From the NCBI GenBank assembly GCA_007119095.1, contig SKQI01000042.1:1-16096 (forward strand): a stretch of 16,096 nucleotides of DNA, read 5' to 3'. The translations under genes and the position numbers were made by a program. Below the pieces are notes generated by a model. That model saw only the letters and a program-made list of their open reading frames with translations, made no database searches and was not told where the DNA came from. Below are positions 5,540 through 12,981 of the stretch, piece after piece. Source of the stretch: Wenzhouxiangella sp. (GTDB lineage Bacteria; Pseudomonadota; Gammaproteobacteria; Xanthomonadales; Wenzhouxiangellaceae). The stretch's first letter is position 1, and each line of letters starts with the position of its first letter.

Positions 5540-6370
5540 TCAATCAAACAGCAGCGACAGGTCCAGAGGCTGAATGGTTTTGGTGAGTGCGCCAACCGAA
5601 ATTTCGTCAACGCCGGTCTCCGCTACCTGACGCAGGCTGTTCAGGGTCAGGCCGCCGGACGCTTCGAGTATTGCCCGACCAGCGTTGAGCGCTACCGCCT
5701 CGCGCATCTGTTCCAGCTCGAAGTTGTCGAGCATGATCCGGTCAGCACCGGCGTCGATTGCTTCCCGCATCTGTTCGATGCTTTCGACTTCGACTTCGAC
5801 CAGCAGGCCCGGATGCAGCTGACGGGCCTTGCTTACGGCCTCGCCGATGTTTCCCACAGCTGCGATATGGTTCTCCTTGAGCATGACCATATCGTGGAGC
5901 CCAAGGCGGTGATTATGGCCGCCGCCGCAGCTTACGGCGTATTTCTGGGCATGCCGGAGTCCGGGGATGGTTTTGCGCGTATCCAGCAGTTTCGCCGATG
6001 TGCCGGCAATGGCGCTCAGGTGTCGCCGGGTACAGGTCGCCACGCCAGACAGCAGTTGCAGGAAGTTCAGTGCGGTTCGTTCGGCGCTCAGCAGGGCCCG
6101 GGCACGGCCCTTGATGTGGCACACGACCTGTCCGGCAACAAGCTCGTCACCATCCTCGGCCGACCATATCAGACTGCACTGGTCGTCCAACAGCAAAAAA
6201 GCGGACTCGGCCCAGTCGCGGCCGGCCAGAACGCCCGTTTCTCGGCTGATCAGACCAGCACTGGCCCGCAGCTCGGGGTCAATCAGTTCGGTGCTGACGT
6301 CACCGCCGCCGATGTCCTCGTCCAGCGCCGCCCGCACCTGGCGGCGGACACTGGATCGGTCCGGTTTCAA
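5540..6370 (-). CDS. nadC: Nicotinate-nucleotide pyrophosphorylase (carboxylating), quinolinate phosphoribosyltransferase
   Basis: This cytosolic enzyme converts quinolinate and PRPP to nicotinate mononucleotide, CO2 and PPi in de novo NAD synthesis. The 276 residues are of usual length. Visible motifs, in order, are AERTALNFLQLLSGVAT (96-112), LDTRKTIPGLR (129-139), GGHNHRLGL (150-158), MLKENH (163-168), VEVEVES (191-197), IMLDN (212-216) and ILEASGGL (234-241); these supply the basic and acidic residues that bind quinolinate and PRPP. The start is a TTG at 6370 that overlaps the preceding trm112 stop as TTGA; no ATG or GTG lies near the expected N-terminus. Translation is therefore probably coupled to trm112. 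nadA and nadB are not in the window. Confidence 0.95.
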   Translation of the reverse strand: MKPDRSSVRRQVRAALDEDIGGGDVSTELIDPELRASAGLISRETGVLAGRDWAESAFLLLDDQCSLIWSAEDGDELVAGQVVCHIKGRARALLSAERTALNFLQLLSGVATCTRRHLSAIAGTSAKLLDTRKTIPGLRHAQKYAVSCGGGHNHRLGLHDMVMLKENHIAAVGNIGEAVSKARQLHPGLLVEVEVESIEQMREAIDAGADRIMLDNFELEQMREAVALNAGRAILEASGGLTLNSLRQVAETGVDEISVGALTKTIQPLDLSLLFD

Positions 6371-6636
6371 GTCCAGTTGTCCAGCTGGGTGGTTCCTATG
6401 CCGCGTTCGGGTAGCAGCACGGGGATGCCGTCCTCTACTGCATACACGACTTTTTGATCGCGGGTCATCAAGCCTGCTCGCAGCGGGTCATTCACTGCGG
6501 TGCCGTCGACGAACGCAACCTCACCTTTGGAAATGGCCTGGTTGAGGCGCTTGAGGCGGTCGCGTGACAGCGGCAGCAGGGGCTCGTGGCTGACGGGGCA
6601 GCACAGGATGTCAAGAAGATGGTCAGGTATAGTCAT
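6367..6636 (-). CDS. Trm112 family protein (UPF0434/YcaR-like)
   Basis: This is an 89-residue protein of the Trm112/UPF0434 family, small proteins related to the eukaryotic Trm112 methyltransferase activator; the bacterial role is not settled. The opening LLDILCCPVSHEPLL and the closing VVYAVEDGIPVLLPERGI are family hallmarks (usual forms: LLEILACPVCKGPL and YPIRDGIPVML). The CPxC zinc knuckle reads CPVS here, and the second pair of cysteines is also absent (GLMTRDQ in place of an LxCR-type segment). This copy therefore probably does not bind zinc. An insert of about 25 residues lies between the two conserved ends. It overlaps the TTG start of nadC by 4 bases and diverges from purE with about 110 bases between them. 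Confidence 0.85.
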   Translation of the reverse strand: MTIPDHLLDILCCPVSHEPLLPLSRDRLKRLNQAISKGEVAFVDGTAVNDPLRAGLMTRDQKVVYAVEDGIPVLLPERGIGTTQLDNWT

Positions 6637-6708
6637 GCTCCGAATTTTACTTCAGCCGATGCCAGGCCGGGTGGAAACGTCTTGATGGAGCCAAATGTCG
6701 TAACAAGC

Positions 6709-6714
6709 TACAAT
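6709..6714 (+). promoter_or_regulatory. Candidate -10 element for purE
   Basis: TACAAT matches TATAAT at five of six positions and sits 32 bases before the purE ATG at 6747. A TTGATG at 6682-6687 would be a good -35 but is 21 bases away, too far for a standard promoter. The hexamer at the right distance is poor, so help from an activator or a weak promoter is likely. I saw no clear PurR-type palindrome. Confidence 0.4.
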
Positions 6715-6746
6715 GGCCGATTGACTTTTTGAAGCGGAGAAGAGCA

Positions 6747-7238
6747 ATGTCAAGCGGTCCGCAGGTTGGCGTCATCATGGGCTCGCAAAGCGACTGGGAG
6801 ACCATGCGCCATGTCACCGAAACCCTGGCAGAACTCGATATCGCATTCGAGGCGCGCGTCGTTTCTGCTCATCGGACGCCTGACCGCATGTTTCAGTACG
6901 CCGCTGATGCGGCCGGTCGCGGCTTGAAGGTGATCATTGCCGGCGCCGGTGGCGCGGCCCATTTGCCTGGCATGGTCGCAGCCAAGACCGAGCTGCCGGT
7001 TTTCGGCGTGCCGGTTCAGTCGCGCACCCTCAACGGACTCGACTCCCTGTTATCGATCGTGCAGATGCCGGGCGGCATTCCGGTCGGCACCCTGGCCATA
7101 GGCAAGGCGGGCGCAATCAACGCGGCCCTGCTGGCTGCGGCAACGCTTGGTGCGCATGATTCAGCTATCCAATCCCGTTATCGGGCCTGGCGTGAGCGCC
7201 AGACCGAAGCCGTTCTGGCCAACGATATTCCGGGTTGA
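6747..7238 (+). CDS. purE: N5-carboxyaminoimidazole ribonucleotide mutase
   Basis: This 163-residue class I PurE converts N5-CAIR to CAIR in purine synthesis. The active-site segments are all present: VIMGSQSDW (9-17), VVSAHRTPDRM (38-48, with the catalytic His at 42), IIAGAGGAAHLPGM (63-76) and the VGTLAIGKAGAINAALLA stretch. The ATG at 6747 is chosen because GGAGA lies about 9 bases upstream and its product begins like E. coli PurE; a TTG six codons earlier (6729) has no such support. The stop codon is directly followed by the purK start with no gap, so the two genes form an operon and the unstable N5-CAIR made by PurK is used at once by PurE. Family members are octamers. Confidence 0.96.
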   Translation: MSSGPQVGVIMGSQSDWETMRHVTETLAELDIAFEARVVSAHRTPDRMFQYAADAAGRGLKVIIAGAGGAAHLPGMVAAKTELPVFGVPVQSRTLNGLDSLLSIVQMPGGIPVGTLAIGKAGAINAALLAAATLGAHDSAIQSRYRAWRERQTEAVLANDIPG

Positions 7239-8369
7239 ATGATGCGGATCGGAATTCTCGGCGGTGGCCAACTGGCAAGGATGATGGTTTCAGCGGGTCT
7301 CGAGCTTGGGCTGGACTTCGTGGTGCTAGATCCTTCGACAGATGCCTGCGCTGGTCGTTGTGCGACTTTGGTCAACGCGGATTGGGCGGCGGCGTCTGAC
7401 CAGCCTGAACTGCTGTCCTGTGACCGCATTACCTGTGATTTTGAGAATGTCCCGGCCTCGGTCCTGGAGCGTCTGTCGTCTTCGCTGAGCGTTCGGCCAG
7501 GCCCCCGGGCCTTCGAGGCGGCTCAGGACCGGCTGGTGGAAAAAACGCTGTTTCGTGATCTGGGAATTCCGGTGCCCGACTTTGTCGCCGTTTCCTCACG
7601 CCCGGATCTGCTTGGGGCGGTTGAGCAATTGGGCTTTCCTTCGGTGCTGAAAACCCGTCGGTTGGGTTACGACGGCAAGGGTCAGGCCGTCTTGCGCAGC
7701 CATGAGGATCTAGAGCTGGCCTGGCAAACCCTGGGAGACCACCCGCTGATCCTTGAAGCCTGGGTGCCGTTCCAGCATGAGTTCGCGCTTACGGCAGTGC
7801 GCTCGGCTGGCGGTGAAACGTGCTTTTACCCGCCCAGTTTTACTGTGCATGAACAGGGTATCCTGCGTTTGGCCTGGGCTCCGGCGGATATGGAGCCTGC
7901 GCTGGTGAGCGCGGCCAAGGCTCATGTCGGGCGGTTGATGGAACATCTCGATTACGTCGGTTGCCTGACTCTGGAGCTGTTCGCTGGCGATTTTGGTTTG
8001 CTGGCCAATGAATTTGCGCCGCGCGTGCACAACTCCGCACACTGGACCATCGAGGGCAGTGAAACCTCCCAGTTCGAGAACCATCTGCGCGCAGTCTGCG
8101 ACCTGCCGTTGGGCAGCACGCGTCCGCGCGGAAAGTCCTTGATGCTCAACTGGATTGGGGCAATGCCGCCGGCCAAGCTGCTGCTGTCAGTGGATGGGCT
8201 CGGTTGGCATGATTACGGCAAAGCCGAGCGGCCGGGGCGCAAGGTCGGACATGCAACCCTGGTCGCCGATAGCCGGGAAACGTTGCTGCAGCGGATCGAG
8301 AAGTTACGACCGCTGTTGGATGCTCAGACAGCGTCGCTGCTGAGCGGGGATATCACGCCACTGGGTTGA
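7239..8369 (+). CDS. purK: N5-carboxyaminoimidazole ribonucleotide synthase
   Basis: This 376-residue ATP-grasp enzyme makes N5-CAIR from AIR, bicarbonate and ATP, the step before PurE. The N-terminal RIGILGGGQLARMM binds AIR, and DFENVP (around residue 68) is typical of PurK. The central ATP-grasp domain shows VLKTRRLGYDGKGQ and ILEAWVPFQHEFAL. The metal-binding end contains LTLELF and LLANEFAPRVHNSAHWTIE, all family signatures. The start is one of two adjacent ATGs (7239 or 7242), the first abutting the purE TGA; MRIGILGGGQL from the second also fits. The last 46 bases overlap the 3' end of the opposing ABC ATPase gene. Confidence 0.96.
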   Translation: MMRIGILGGGQLARMMVSAGLELGLDFVVLDPSTDACAGRCATLVNADWAAASDQPELLSCDRITCDFENVPASVLERLSSSLSVRPGPRAFEAAQDRLVEKTLFRDLGIPVPDFVAVSSRPDLLGAVEQLGFPSVLKTRRLGYDGKGQAVLRSHEDLELAWQTLGDHPLILEAWVPFQHEFALTAVRSAGGETCFYPPSFTVHEQGILRLAWAPADMEPALVSAAKAHVGRLMEHLDYVGCLTLELFAGDFGLLANEFAPRVHNSAHWTIEGSETSQFENHLRAVCDLPLGSTRPRGKSLMLNWIGAMPPAKLLLSVDGLGWHDYGKAERPGRKVGHATLVADSRETLLQRIEKLRPLLDAQTASLLSGDITPLG

Positions 8370-9394
8370 TCAGCGGGAAACAGCACCAGGTGCTGGGCAT
8401 CCAGGTGGACGCCGATCATGCTGTCGACCGGATAGTCATCGTGGCTGGGAAACAGGGCGTTGACCTCTTCGCCGCCATCCAGGCGTAGCCGATAGAGAAT
8501 TTCAGCGCCCTGGAACTGGCGCGCGACTACTTTTGCCTGAGGCCCGTTTGGATCGGGTCGAATATCGTCAGGCCGAATCAGCAAGGCCACCTCATTACCG
8601 GCCGGCCTATCTTCCGGCAGCGGTGATTGGCCAAGCGCATGAACCAGGCTATCGCCCTTGATCACGGCGTTGAGATAGCTGCCGCGACCAGTGAAAGCGG
8701 CGACATAACGGGAAGCTGGACGGTGGTAGATCTGATAAGGCGAGTCCCACTGTAACATGCGCCCGTCCTTTAACAGACCGACACGGTCGGCCAGGGCGAA
8801 GGCTTCATGCTGGTCATGAGTGACCAGCAGGGTGGTTGTTCCCCGCGCTTTCAGCATGCCCCGTATCTCTTCGCCCATGCGACGCCGCAGGCGAGTATCC
8901 AGATTCGAAAATGGTTCGTCCATCAGCAGTACAGCTGGCTCTGGGGCCAGCGCACGCGCCAGGGCAACGCGCTGTTGCTGACCGCCGGACAGTTCATGCG
9001 GGTAGCGCTGGTCAAGCCCGGTCAGGCCTGTCAGTTCCAGCAGGCTTTGTACGCGCTGCTCACGATCGGCCTTGTTCAGGCCACGAAGCCCGAAGGCCAC
9101 ATTGTCAGACACGTTCAGATGGGGGAAAAGGGCGTGATCCTGGAATACCATGCCGACGCTGCGCTTTTCCGGCGCGATCTGCTTGTCAGGGCTGCTCACC
9201 GTCTGGCCGCCGACCCGGATAACGCCGTGCTTGAGCGGCTCGAATCCGGCAATGGCGCGCAGCGCCGTGGTTTTGCCGCATCCGGAGGCGCCGAGCAAAC
9301 AACCAATTTCACCGTCGTTCAATGTCAGGCTCAGGCCCTTGATGACCGGCAGGTCGCCGTAGCCCAAGTGAATGTCGTCGACCAGCAGGCTCAT
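8324..9394 (-). CDS. ABC transporter ATP-binding protein, FbpC-like (ferric iron / CUT1-type)
   Basis: This 356-residue importer ATPase has all catalytic elements: Walker A GASGCGKT (35-42), Q-loop VFQDHALFPHLNV (Q85), signature LSGGQQQR (135-142), Walker B VLLMDEPF (155-162), D-loop SNLD and H-loop VTHD (H193). The last 120 residues form a TOBE-like regulatory domain (LLIRPDDIR, FQGAEILYRLRLDGGEEV). The overall pattern, with GQTVSSPDKQIAPEKR after Walker A and CLLGASGCGKTT, resembles FbpC, the ATPase of ferric iron uptake systems. No permease or binding-protein gene is in the window, so it is an orphan here. Its ATG overlaps the stop of the upstream aminotransferase gene (ATGA), implying co-translation. 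The 3' end overlaps purK. Substrate cannot be assigned with confidence. Confidence 0.88.
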   Translation of the reverse strand: MSLLVDDIHLGYGDLPVIKGLSLTLNDGEIGCLLGASGCGKTTALRAIAGFEPLKHGVIRVGGQTVSSPDKQIAPEKRSVGMVFQDHALFPHLNVSDNVAFGLRGLNKADREQRVQSLLELTGLTGLDQRYPHELSGGQQQRVALARALAPEPAVLLMDEPFSNLDTRLRRRMGEEIRGMLKARGTTTLLVTHDQHEAFALADRVGLLKDGRMLQWDSPYQIYHRPASRYVAAFTGRGSYLNAVIKGDSLVHALGQSPLPEDRPAGNEVALLIRPDDIRPDPNGPQAKVVARQFQGAEILYRLRLDGGEEVNALFPSHDDYPVDSMIGVHLDAQHLVLFPADQPSGVISPLSSDAV

Positions 9395-10599
9395 CCGGGG
9401 AATTGCTTTTTGATCAGGCGCGCCAGCGTTTCGACGATTGTGTCTGCCTGTGTTTCGTCGATAATCAGCGGAGGAAGCAGGCGGATGATGTTGCCGCGGG
9501 TGATGTTGATAATCAGCCCCTGGTCCATCGCCTGGTCTTTCAATTCAGCAACAGGCTCGGTCAACTCGATGCCGATCATCAGCCCGCGCCCCCGAATATC
9601 AACCACGGCTGGAACCTCTGCCAGCGCGTGCTCAAGTCGCTCGATCAGGTATTGCCCCAGGCGCGCGGCGCGACCCGGAATATTCTGCTCTCGCATGATC
9701 CTGATCACTTCCAGGCCGACTCGGCAGGCGAGAGGGTTGCCGCCGAAGGTGGTGCCATGGGAGCCCACGGATAGCAGCCCAGCCACATTTTCAACTGCCA
9801 GACAGGCGCCGATCGGAACGCCATTTCCAAGGGCTTTGGCAACGGTCAAGACATCGGGCAGTAAGCCGTCTTCATGCTGAAAGGCAAACCAGCGCCCGGT
9901 GCGGCCCATACCGGTTTGAATCTCGTCCAGCATCAACAGTGCCTGGTGCTGATCGCAGGCGGCTCTGAGCCCGGCCAGATAGCCGGCCGGTGCCGGCCGA
10001 ACGCCGCCCTCGCCCTGGATGGGCTCGACCAGCACAGCCACAATCTGGCGATTGTCGTTCAGGGCGCGGGTGGCTGCATCCAGGTCGCCGAAAGGAACCC
10101 GCACAAAGCCTTCCACCAGGGGGCCGAAACCGGCCTGGATAGCGCTGTTGCCGGATGCGCTGAGGGCCGCGATGGTGCGACCGTGAAAACTGTCACTGGC
10201 GACCAGAACGGCGGGCTGCTCGATGCCGCGGATGTGGGCATGGCGCCTTGCCAGCTTGAGCGCGCATTCGATGGCCTCGGCACCGGAATTGGCGATGAAG
10301 GCTCGATCCAGACCGCTGATGTCGCACAACGCATCGGCCAGCGCTTCCTGTTGGGGGATATGGACGATGTTGGCGGTGTGCAGCAGTGTGGCAGCTTGGT
10401 CGGCGATTACCGCTGCCAGACGGGGATGAGCGTGGCCCAGGCTGCAGACGGCTATGCCGCTGAGTGCGTCAAGATAGCGATGGCCCTGGTCGTCAAACAA
10501 CCAGGGCCCTTCGCCTTTGACCAGCGAAACCGGCATGCGCACGTAGGTGTCGAACAGCCGTGAAGGCTGTTTGCCGGTTGTTGTCTCGCTGGCTTCCAT
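9391..10599 (-). CDS. argD: Acetylornithine/succinylornithine aminotransferase family protein
   Basis: This 402-residue class III PLP aminotransferase probably converts N-acetylglutamate semialdehyde to N-acetylornithine. Motifs: YLDALSGIAVCSLGHAHP (42-59), IANSGAEAIECALKLAR (102-118), FHGRT (138-142), EPIQGEGGV (192-200), LMLDEIQTGMGRTG (222-235, with D225 contacting PLP) and AKALGNG with PLP lysine K255. THE segment SHGTTFGGNPLAC is also typical. The ATG at 10599 lies 7 bases past the sodB stop; an upstream in-frame start at 10722 would overlap sodB and add 41 residues unlike the family, so I reject it. No clear Shine-Dalgarno is seen. No other arginine genes are in the window, so an AstC-like catabolic or dual role is possible. 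It is coupled to the ABC ATPase by a 4-base overlap. Confidence 0.9.
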   Translation of the reverse strand: MEASETTTGKQPSRLFDTYVRMPVSLVKGEGPWLFDDQGHRYLDALSGIAVCSLGHAHPRLAAVIADQAATLLHTANIVHIPQQEALADALCDISGLDRAFIANSGAEAIECALKLARRHAHIRGIEQPAVLVASDSFHGRTIAALSASGNSAIQAGFGPLVEGFVRVPFGDLDAATRALNDNRQIVAVLVEPIQGEGGVRPAPAGYLAGLRAACDQHQALLMLDEIQTGMGRTGRWFAFQHEDGLLPDVLTVAKALGNGVPIGACLAVENVAGLLSVGSHGTTFGGNPLACRVGLEVIRIMREQNIPGRAARLGQYLIERLEHALAEVPAVVDIRGRGLMIGIELTEPVAELKDQAMDQGLIINITRGNIIRLLPPLIIDETQADTIVETLARLIKKQFPG

Positions 10600-10606
10600 T
10601 GGCGGC

Positions 10607-11188
10607 TTAGCCGTCGAGGTTGGAGTTGACGAAGTCCCAGTTGACCAGGTTCCAGAACGCATCAAGATATTTCGGCCGTGCATTCCGGTAGTCGACGTAA
10701 TAAGCGTGCTCCCAGACATCACAGGTCAGCAATGGCTTCGAGCTGCCGGTCAACGGCGTTTGTGCGTTCGATGTCGAGGTGATTTCGAGCTTGCCGTCTG
10801 TTGTCTGTACCAGCCATGCCCAACCTGAGCCGAAAGTATTGATGGCCGTGTCGGTGAACTTGGATTTGAAGTCGTCGAAACTACCGAAGTCGCGGGCAAT
10901 CAGTTCTGCCAGTCGGCCCTGCGGTTCGCCACCGCCATTGGGAGACAGGCAGTGCCAGTAAAAGGTGTGGTTCCAGACCTGTGCCGCGTTGTTGAAAACC
11001 CCGCCATCGGAAGAGCGCACGATCTCCTCCAGCGATTTGCCAGCCAGGTCCGAGCCCTCGACCAGCCCATTGAGCTTGTCAACATAGGTCTGATGATGCT
11101 TGCCATAGTGATATTCCAGCGTTTCAGCTGAAATGTGGGGTTCCAGCGCATCTTTTGCGTACGGAAGTTCGGGCAGTGTAAACGCCAT
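10607..11188 (-). CDS. sodB: Superoxide dismutase, Fe type
   Basis: This 193-residue cytosolic enzyme dismutates superoxide to O2 and H2O2. Metal ligands are H27 (YHYGKHHQTYV), H74 (WNHTFYWHCLSP) and D157 and H161 (CDVWEHAYYVDYRNARP). Q70 in FNNAAQVWNHTFYW is the Gln that marks Fe-type enzymes; Mn-type enzymes carry the equivalent Gln elsewhere. Length and motifs are close to E. coli SodB. The ATG at 11188 has an AAGGAG 7 bases upstream, the strongest ribosome-binding site in this block. The gene is first in a tight minus-strand run with the argD-like and ABC genes (7-base gap, then ATGA overlap), so these may share a transcript. Confidence 0.97.
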   Translation of the reverse strand: MAFTLPELPYAKDALEPHISAETLEYHYGKHHQTYVDKLNGLVEGSDLAGKSLEEIVRSSDGGVFNNAAQVWNHTFYWHCLSPNGGGEPQGRLAELIARDFGSFDDFKSKFTDTAINTFGSGWAWLVQTTDGKLEITSTSNAQTPLTGSSKPLLTCDVWEHAYYVDYRNARPKYLDAFWNLVNWDFVNSNLDG

Positions 11189-11337
11189 TTCATTTCTCCT
11201 TGAAATTAGTGCCGGGTTGATTGTGATTGGGCCGAGCCAGGCTCGACACTCGATTTTGCGCTCTCAATTATGCAATATTGATGTGAGTCGGCCAGGTTCA
11301 AGTCCCAATAGCGCAACCTTGACCGGCCTTGTCGCGG
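11189..11337 (-). promoter_or_regulatory. sodB upstream region
   Basis: These 149 bases separate the RNase T stop from the sodB start. On the minus strand CATAAT (complement of 11267-11272) is a good -10 hexamer lacking a recognisable -35 at 16-18 bases, so an activator may be needed. An 8-base palindrome CAATATTG at 11273-11280 abuts it. A 13-base inverted repeat CGAGCC-A-GGCTCG at 11233-11245 lies in the predicted leader. I could not match either repeat to a named Fur, IscR or SoxR site. No terminator for the upstream RNase T gene is apparent. Confidence 0.4.
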
Positions 11338-11961
11338 TCAGAAACTGCTCCCTTCCTCCAGCTCCTGCAGATGCCGCCAGCGATTGACGATGGCGCAAAA
11401 CAGCTCGGCGGTGCGCTCCGTGTCATAGGCGGCGGAGTGTGCCTGGGTCTTGTCCCAGTCCAGACCAGCGGCGTCGACGGCGCGTGCGAGCACGGTTTGT
11501 CCGTAGGCCAGGCCACCCAGGGTTGCGGTATCAAAGCAGCTGAACGGGTGAAAAGGATTTCGCTTGTAACCGACCCGCTCTATGGCTGCGTTGAGGAAAG
11601 ATAAATCAAAGTGGGCATTGTGACCGACCAGCACCGCGCGCTTGCAGCCGCTGTCGCGTAGCGCTTGACGCACCGGCGTCAGCAGGTCGCGCAGCGCTTT
11701 GGCCTCCGTAACGGCGGGCCGCAAAGGATGACCCAGCCGAATGCCGTTGAATTCCAGGGCGGCTTCCTCGATATTGGCACCTTCAAATGGCTCAATGTGA
11801 CGCATCATCACTTCGGCGGGGTGCAGCCAACCATCTGAGTCCATTCCAATGATGCTGATGGCCAGCTCCAGCAGCGCATCTGTGCCGGGGTTGAATCCAC
11901 CGGTCTCGACATCGACCACGACTGGCAGGAAGCCGCGAAAACGTTTTGCGATTGGCATCAT
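11338..11961 (-). CDS. rnt: Ribonuclease T (DEDDh 3'-5' exonuclease)
   Basis: This 207-residue exoribonuclease trims the 3' ends of tRNA, 5S and 23S rRNA and small RNAs, including the final tRNA end turnover. DEDDh residues are D17 and E19 (VVVDVETGGF), D119 (GHNAHFDLSFL), H175 and D180 (AHSAAYDTERTAELF). Each lies exactly six residues earlier than the E. coli RNase T set as I recall it (D23, E25, D125, H181, D186). The length is right for the family (about 215 in E. coli). Two adjacent ATGs (11961 and 11958) precede AKRFRGFLPVVVDVETGG; the 29-residue upstream extension to 12048 would run into the divergent gene and is not expected. No good Shine-Dalgarno is visible. Confidence 0.93.
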   Translation of the reverse strand: MMPIAKRFRGFLPVVVDVETGGFNPGTDALLELAISIIGMDSDGWLHPAEVMMRHIEPFEGANIEEAALEFNGIRLGHPLRPAVTEAKALRDLLTPVRQALRDSGCKRAVLVGHNAHFDLSFLNAAIERVGYKRNPFHPFSCFDTATLGGLAYGQTVLARAVDAAGLDWDKTQAHSAAYDTERTAELFCAIVNRWRHLQELEEGSSF

Positions 11962-12030
11962 TGCTTGTAAACATGCGGGTGCTAGTTTGCTTGCCCATGA
12001 TACTGTGTAACGGGTTGATGAGGTGAAGCT

Positions 12031-12879
12031 ATGGTCGGTTTGCGTCAATTGCTGATTGTGATGTTGCTGTTATCCGGGTCGGCATCGGCTCAGGTATTCT
12101 GGTCAGTGACTGACCGGGAGGGTCGGCAGAACTGGCTGTTGGGAACGGTGCACAGTGAAGACCCCAGACTGCTGGATTTTCGACCGGAGCTGATTGACGC
12201 ACTGCGCCAGAGCCGGGTGCTGGCCCTCGAGCTGGTGCCGGATGCCGGGATGTTGGATCGCCTGAACGAAGCGATGCACTTCGACCGAGCCGAGTTGCCT
12301 GAATTGCTGGACGAATCGCTCTATCAGCGGGTCATTGAATTGATGGACAGGCACTACGGCATGGGGGAGCCGGCGGTTGCGCGGATGCGGCCCTGGGCGG
12401 TGGCCATGACGCTATCGCTACCGCCACCGGAGACTGGGCTGTTCATGGACCTGGCACTGTCATTTCGTGCCGCGGGCATGGGTACAGAGGTGGTCGCCCT
12501 GGAGACGCTGGACGAACAGCTTGGTTTCCTGACTGGCCTTAGCGAGACAGCCCAGATCGACATGATCCGCCAGGCGGTAGAAGACTTCGAGCGAATTCCC
12601 GAATTGTTCGAAGCGTTGATCACGACTTATCTTTCCGGCGATCTCAATGCCCTGGAGCGACTATCCTTCGAGCAGCTTGACGAGATGGATCCGGAGGTCA
12701 GGCGGCACTTTTATGAAGCCGGTCTAGTCGACCGGAACCGGGTCATGCTGGAACGAGCGAGGCCGAAACTGGAAGCCGGCGGCTTGATCATTGCCGTTGG
12801 CGCACTGCATTTGCCTGGAAAGGCAGGGTTGCTCCAGCTGTTGCGTGATGAGGGTTTCACTGTGGAAGGAATTTTTTGA
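12031..12879 (+). CDS. TraB/GumN family protein, exported
   Basis: This 282-residue protein begins with a signal peptide (VGLRQLLIVMLLLSGSASAQ), so it is probably periplasmic. Family hallmarks are LLGTVHSEDPRLLDF (about 36-50), VLALELVPD (about 67-75), ARMRPWAVAMTLSLPP, GTEVVALETLDEQLGFLTGLS and the C-terminal GALHLPGKAGLLQLLRDEGF. The conserved GTxH and GAxHLPG elements resemble the metal-dependent TIKI/TraB protease fold, in which the Glu and His residues would bind metal; no function is firmly known for the bacterial members. The start is supported by GAGGTGA just upstream of the ATG. It diverges from rnt with 69 bases between the two starts and is followed by the beta-helix gene. Confidence 0.9.
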   Translation: MVGLRQLLIVMLLLSGSASAQVFWSVTDREGRQNWLLGTVHSEDPRLLDFRPELIDALRQSRVLALELVPDAGMLDRLNEAMHFDRAELPELLDESLYQRVIELMDRHYGMGEPAVARMRPWAVAMTLSLPPPETGLFMDLALSFRAAGMGTEVVALETLDEQLGFLTGLSETAQIDMIRQAVEDFERIPELFEALITTYLSGDLNALERLSFEQLDEMDPEVRRHFYEAGLVDRNRVMLERARPKLEAGGLIIAVGALHLPGKAGLLQLLRDEGFTVEGIF

Positions 12880-12981
12880 CCTGCCCGCGGACGCGTATTG
12901 CTTTGCGAGTGGCAGGGAATTCCCGTGATGTCCGTAATAAGACGCGGATCTTCGTCATCAATAGTGCAGGAAAAAAATCCA

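Noticed and set aside
6682..6714. TTGATG / TACAAT as a complete purE promoter
   Set aside because: The 21-base spacer is too long for a standard sigma-70 promoter; only the -10 is kept as a candidate.
10600..10722. N-terminal extension of the argD-like gene by 41 residues
   Set aside because: The extension lies inside sodB in another frame, is low in family similarity (Thr/Ser-rich), and the ATG at 10599 gives the usual length.
11282..11312. GGTTCAAGTCCC resembling a tRNA T-arm, possible tRNA remnant or attachment site
   Set aside because: The bases on each side do not pair as a T-stem beyond two positions, no acceptor or anticodon arm is nearby, and no second copy or integrase gene is in the window.
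11962..12048. 29-residue extension of RNase T
   Set aside because: It would overlap the start of the divergent TraB/GumN gene, and the family normally begins shortly before the VVVDVETGG motif.
12898..12981. TTG start adding 28 residues to the beta-helix protein
   Set aside because: It would bury the signal peptide; the ATG at 12982 gives a clean signal peptide with AGGA upstream.
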